A stretch of 33,821 nt of DNA from Albidovulum sp. (lineage in GTDB: Bacteria; Pseudomonadota; Alphaproteobacteria; Rhodobacterales; Rhodobacteraceae): positions 1-33,821 of the forward strand of contig JACKKB010000013.1 of NCBI GenBank assembly GCA_020637635.1. The letters are read 5' to 3'. How positions within the stretch are numbered: position 1 is the first letter of the stretch; every line of letters begins with the position of its first letter. Shown here piece after piece: positions 31,085 to 33,821 of the stretch. The notes below the pieces were generated by a model. That model saw nothing but the letters and a program-made list of their open reading frames with translations, did not search any database and was not told where the DNA came from. Both the position numbers and the translations under genes were made by a program.

Positions 31085-31435
31085 ATGCGCCTGATCGCAA
31101 TCGTCGTCGCGCTGCTTGTCATCCTCGCCGCCGCGGCCTGGGCGACCCGCCCCGGCGAGGCGGCGTTCAACGCCATGCTGAAGGCGGCGGTAGAGCGCAG
31201 GATCGCCACCACCGACATCGGCGCCGACACCGGCGATGCCGCCGAAACGCTGGTTCTTGTCGGCTGCAAGCTGCGGCCGTCGGACTGCGTGAAGCTGCTG
31301 CGCGAATCGCTCGACGTGTCGGTCGAGAAGCACCTGTTCTGGACCCGCTACAGAGTCTCCGGCTTCAAGCGCGGGACAAGCTGCACCGGCGCCTTCACCC
31401 GGGTCTGGTGCGCGGGCGACGTCACCCGCGAGTGA
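31085..31435 (+). CDS. small secreted or membrane-anchored protein with four Cys, function unknown
   Basis: A 116-residue product begins MRLIAIVVALLVILAAAAWATRPG, a clear hydrophobic signal/anchor, then a short helix AAFNAMLKAAVERRIA and two Cys-containing strands: VGCKLRPSDC and SCTGAFTRVWC, which could make two disulfides. It may be a DUF4359-like protein, but I recall that only loosely. GGGAG six bases before the ATG and GC-biased third positions support it as a real gene. It follows cpdB by 64 bases on the same strand and overlaps the convergent phosphatase gene by 14 bases. Confidence 0.75.
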   Translation: MRLIAIVVALLVILAAAAWATRPGEAAFNAMLKAAVERRIATTDIGADTGDAAETLVLVGCKLRPSDCVKLLRESLDVSVEKHLFWTRYRVSGFKRGTSCTGAFTRVWCAGDVTRE

Positions 31436-31916
31436 GAGCGCCCGCCGCGGCCCAGCGGCGCTGCGCCTCGGTCTCGACCGCGCAGGGCCGGTGGGTGCGG
31501 AGCCGCGCGAGCGCCGCCTCCGGCGCCTCGCCTGCCTCGACCAGGAGCCGCATCACCGCCATGCCCGAGCGGCCACACCCCCCCATGCAGTGGCACAGCA
31601 CCCGGCCGCCGCCGCCAAGAAGCGCCCGCGCGGTCCGGGAAACCCCGGCCCAGCCGGAGTCGAGCTCGGCGCTTTGCGCGGCGAAATCCGCGACCGGAAG
31701 GTGGCGCCAGGTGATACCGGCGGCGGCGAGATCGGCGGGAAACGTCGCCGCGCCCCGCGCCAGTTCCGCCCCGGTGACCATCGTCACGACAAGGCCGGGC
31801 CGCCAGGAGAGGACCGTGGCCAGATCGTCCCCATAGGCGCCGTCCCGCCCGGGCATCGGGCAAAGCCCGATCCGGCCCGGGCCGAGCGCCAGATCGTGGA
31901 TCGCGAATCCTGCCAT
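31422..31916 (-). CDS. dual-specificity/tyrosine phosphatase-like protein
   Basis: A 164-residue cytosolic protein with the phosphatase P-loop HCMGGCGRSGM, matching HCX5R(S/T), and an upstream Asp in LPVADFAAQ that could be the general acid. The N-terminal sequence LCPMPGRDGAYGDDLATVLSW resembles the small alphaproteobacterial protein phosphatases often annotated as protein tyrosine phosphatase. ATG at 31916 has GGGGAGG four to five bases upstream, better than the longer start at 31943. Substrate unknown. It is divergent from ffs and convergent with the small Cys protein. Confidence 0.87.
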   Translation of the reverse strand: MAGFAIHDLALGPGRIGLCPMPGRDGAYGDDLATVLSWRPGLVVTMVTGAELARGAATFPADLAAAGITWRHLPVADFAAQSAELDSGWAGVSRTARALLGGGGRVLCHCMGGCGRSGMAVMRLLVEAGEAPEAALARLRTHRPCAVETEAQRRWAAAGALTRG

Positions 31917-31930
31917 GAGCCTCCCCGTTC

Positions 31931-31959
31931 TTGCCTTCCACACTGCCCTGTCCTATATC
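31931..31959 (+). promoter_or_regulatory. promoter of ffs
   Basis: TTGCCT (31931-31936) and TATATC (31954-31959) are separated by exactly 17 bases and each matches the consensus at 4/6. The -10 ends seven bases before the predicted 5' end of the SRP RNA. Confidence 0.6.
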
Positions 31960-31966
31960 GATTGAC

Positions 31967-32060
31967 GAGAGGTTGGCGCGGGCGAGCGCCTCGCCAACCC
32001 GGTCAGGTCCGGAAGGAAGCAGCCGTAACGAGCCCCGCTTGGGTCGTTGTCCAGCCTCTC
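31967..32060 (+). ncRNA. ffs: signal recognition particle RNA (small bacterial type, 4.5S)
   Basis: The conserved domain IV loop region is directly readable: GGTCAGGTCCGGAAGGAAGC followed by AGCCGTAAC (32001-32029), the Ffh-binding hairpin. Outer arms GAGAGGTTGG (31967-31976) and CCAGCCTCTC (32051-32060) pair with one G-U, closing a single long hairpin of about 94 nucleotides, in the range of alphaproteobacterial SRP RNAs. Together with Ffh it targets membrane proteins to the translocon. Ends are set by pairing and could be off by a few bases. Confidence 0.95.
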
Positions 32061-32088
32061 ACCCGTCGACCCGACCGAGGAGTTGAAC

Positions 32089-32127
32089 ATGACAGAGAGC
32101 GCGTTCCTCCTGGCCGGGGCCGACTGA
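32089..32127 (+). CDS. possible 12-codon leader peptide between ffs and rsgA
   Basis: ATG at 32089 is preceded by a strong GAGGAG (32077-32082) six bases away and opens a 12-codon frame, MTESAFLLAGAD, ending TGA at 32125-32127. It is in frame with rsgA, 90 bases ahead. The ribosome site is as good as any in the window, which is the only support; it could be a leader, the relic of an older rsgA start, or chance. Confidence 0.3.
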   Translation: MTESAFLLAGAD

Positions 32128-32217
32128 GACCCCTCAATCTGTCCCGCCCGTCCCGTCATCGCCGGCCCGCGGTCCTGCCGCCGGGCGACGCCATCGGATT
32201 TCATCGAGGACAGAAAC

Positions 32218-33252
32218 TTGACCCCTGACCCCTTCACGCTCCGCAGCCTTGGCTGGTCGGCCGGGTTCCAGCGCCAGCTTGCCGCCCAGGACAGCGGCAC
32301 GCCGGCCCGCGTCACCGGCGTTCATCGCGCCCGCCTTTCGGCCCTGACCACCGCCGGGCCGGTCGACCTGTCGCTGCCGCCCGGGCTTTCGGCGGGCGAC
32401 ATCGCCGTCGGCGACTGGGTGCTGGCAGATCCGGCGACGGGCCGTGCCGAACGCCTGCTCGACCGTCGATCGCGCATCTTCCGCCGCGCCGCCGGCGAGG
32501 CCGAGCGCGAACAGCTCATCGTCGCGAATGTCGACACCGTCTTCATCACCACAAGTGCGACCGACGAGTTCAACGAGGCCCGGCTCGAACGCTATCTGGC
32601 ACTCGTCCACGCGGGCGGCGTGCCGCCGGTCTTCGCGCTGACCAAGATCGACCGGACGGACGAGCCCGAAAGCTACATCGGCCGGCTTCGCGCCATCGGC
32701 CCGGACGTCCCCTGCCTGGCCCTGAACGCAAAGGCGCCGGATGCGGTCGCGGCGCTGCGCCCCTGGTGCGGTCCCGGCAGAACGGTGGCCTTCCTCGGCA
32801 TGTCGGGCGTCGGCAAGTCGACGCTTGCCTCCGCGCTCACCGGGCTCGATCTCGAGACCGGCGCACTCGGCGCCGACCAGATGCGCGGCCGCCACACCAC
32901 CACCGCGCGCGAGATGTATGCGATCCCCGACGGTGGCTGGCTGATCGACACGCCGGGTATGCGCGAACTTCGCCTGACCGACATGGCCGAAGGGATCGAC
33001 GCGGCCTTCGCCGAAATCGCGGCGCTGGCCGATCGGTGCCGCTTCCGCGACTGCTCGCACGGGCCGGAGCCCGGCTGCGCGGTGCAGGCCGCGGTCGCCT
33101 CCGGCAGCATCGATGCCGCCCGGGTCGACCGCTGGAAGAAGCTCCGCGCCGAGAACGCCGAACACAGCAGCGCGGCGCTCGAGCGCAAGCGCCGCGGCAA
33201 GACGCTCTCGAAACGGGTCCGACAGGTCATGAAGGACAAACACGGCCGCTGA
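32218..33252 (+). CDS. rsgA: ribosome small subunit-dependent GTPase A
   Basis: Circularly permuted GTPase that checks late 30S subunit maturation and leaves on GTP hydrolysis. The 344-residue protein has an OB-like N-terminal domain, G4 TKID, then G1 GMSGVGKSTLA (about 198-208), the switch region GRHTTTARE, G3 DTPGM, and the C-terminal zinc knuckle CRFRDCSHGPEPGC. The order G4-G1-G3 is the permutation mark. Start is TTG at 32218 with GAGGA eight bases upstream; no ATG is in frame near it except the stop-interrupted one at 32089. Not obviously cotranscribed with its right neighbour. Confidence 0.95.
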   Translation: MTPDPFTLRSLGWSAGFQRQLAAQDSGTPARVTGVHRARLSALTTAGPVDLSLPPGLSAGDIAVGDWVLADPATGRAERLLDRRSRIFRRAAGEAEREQLIVANVDTVFITTSATDEFNEARLERYLALVHAGGVPPVFALTKIDRTDEPESYIGRLRAIGPDVPCLALNAKAPDAVAALRPWCGPGRTVAFLGMSGVGKSTLASALTGLDLETGALGADQMRGRHTTTAREMYAIPDGGWLIDTPGMRELRLTDMAEGIDAAFAEIAALADRCRFRDCSHGPEPGCAVQAAVASGSIDAARVDRWKKLRAENAEHSSAALERKRRGKTLSKRVRQVMKDKHGR

Positions 33253-33254
33253 AC

Positions 33255-33277
33255 CCCCGGACCCGCGCCTTCCGGGG
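33255..33277 (+). terminator. possible terminator after rsgA
   Basis: CCCCGGA (33255-33261) and TCCGGGG (33271-33277) are perfect 7-base arms around a 9-base loop, two bases beyond the rsgA stop. No T tract follows, so this may be Rho-assisted or structural only. Confidence 0.35.
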
Positions 33278-33368
33278 CGGGACCTCCGGCCCCGCGCGCC
33301 CAGATCGCGATTGCCGCTTCGGCACCTTTGCGGCATGGTCTGCCCGTCAGCGACCCAAGGGGGCGTCC

Positions 33369-33821
33369 ATGTTCCGTCTGCGCAAGCTCAGCATCGTTAC
33401 CGACGAGATCCACCACGACGGCGGGCCCGATGCGGCCGTGCCGCGCCGGCGCGGCGCCGTGCTCGCGGTCGTCGCAAACCCCTTCGCCGGCCGCTACGAG
33501 CCCGATCTGCAACCGGCGATGGAGGCGCTGAAGCCGCTCGGCGTGACGATGTGCGAAAAGCTCATCGCGGCGCTTGGCGGCGCCGACGGCATCGACGCCT
33601 ACGGCAAGGGCGCGATCGTCGGATCGGCCGGCGAACTGGAACACGGCGCGCTCTGGCACGCCCCCGGCGGCTACGGCATGCGGGCGATCCTGGGCGAGCC
33701 GAAAGCCATCGTTCCCTCGACCAAGAAGGTCGGCGGCATCGGCACCAGCATCGACCTGCCGCTCACGCATTTCAACGCCTCTTACGTGCGCAGCCACTTC
33801 GATGCGATGACGGTGAGCGTG
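33369..33821 (+). CDS. amino acid synthesis family protein (DUF1185), 3' end cut by window edge
   Basis: The reading frame opens MFRLRKLSIVTDEIHHDGG and stays open for 151 codons to the right edge. Segments AVVANPFAGRYEPDLQPAM, YGKGAIVGSAGELEHGALWH and STKKVGGIGTSIDLPLTH are those of the AA_synth/DUF1185 family, proteins of about 190 residues with an RidA/YjgF-unrelated alpha/beta fold and no firmly assigned reaction that I know of. AAGGGGG lies seven bases before the ATG. Roughly 40 C-terminal residues are missing. Separated from rsgA by 116 bases holding only the hairpin after rsgA and a GC-rich run. Confidence 0.85.
   Translation, partial: MFRLRKLSIVTDEIHHDGGPDAAVPRRRGAVLAVVANPFAGRYEPDLQPAMEALKPLGVTMCEKLIAALGGADGIDAYGKGAIVGSAGELEHGALWHAPGGYGMRAILGEPKAIVPSTKKVGGIGTSIDLPLTHFNASYVRSHFDAMTVSV

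Noticed and set aside
28951..31269. A long antisense frame over cpdB
   Set aside because: Sense strand carries a full Tat signal and all metallophosphoesterase motifs; the antisense product has only composition-driven residues.

Overview
The window looks like chromosomal core sequence from an alphaproteobacterium of the Rhodobacteraceae/Paracoccaceae group. The evidence is high GC with strongly GC-biased third codon positions, an FnrL-type regulator divergent from hemN, a membrane-anchored cytochrome c552 of the CycM/c-y type beside prephenate dehydratase, a short SRP RNA, and long yejABEF, glnD-murJ and rsmI-yraN-gshB blocks. I see no insertion sequence, integrase, CRISPR array, tRNA or rRNA. 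No gene-free stretch reaches 300 bases; the longest is about 215 bases, in front of cpdB.

Layout. (1) 1-1540, minus: coaBC-dut (dut cut by the window edge). (2) 1699-4151, plus: a glutathione S-transferase with a C-terminal Cys module, then the comM/YifB AAA+ protein. (3) 4148-6369, minus: rsmI-yraN-gshB, divergent from (4) 6450-11921, plus: a lipoprotein PBP activator, glnD and murJ, overlapping head to tail. (5) A rhomboid-fold protein lacking catalytic residues (minus), then trpS (plus). (6) A large beta-propeller/RTX protein (minus). (7) fnrL (minus) and hemN (plus) around a shared FNR-type box. (8) 18712-25646, minus: yejA-yejB-yejE-yejF and a glycosyltransferase, tightly packed. (9) cycM (minus, with a clear intrinsic terminator) divergent from pheA (plus). 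(10) An SRPBCC protein and nudC (minus). (11) cpdB (plus), a small Cys-rich membrane/secreted protein (plus), a dual-specificity phosphatase-like protein (minus). (12) The SRP RNA gene ffs, a possible 12-codon leader, rsgA, and the start of an amino-acid-synthesis family (DUF1185) gene running off the right edge.

Many of the themes are envelope and redox housekeeping: CoA and glutathione synthesis, anaerobic heme synthesis under FnrL, membrane cytochrome c, lipid II flipping, PBP activation, peptide uptake and periplasmic nucleotide salvage. Nothing here is a clear new defence or mobile system. The observations most worth follow-up are a CoaC domain lacking the usual active-site Cys, a pseudo-rhomboid lacking its whole catalytic set, a probable CTG start for yraN, a glycosyltransferase coupled to the yej transporter, an orphan propeller-RTX protein, an FNR box in an awkward position, and three convergent gene pairs whose stop codons interlock inside palindromes.
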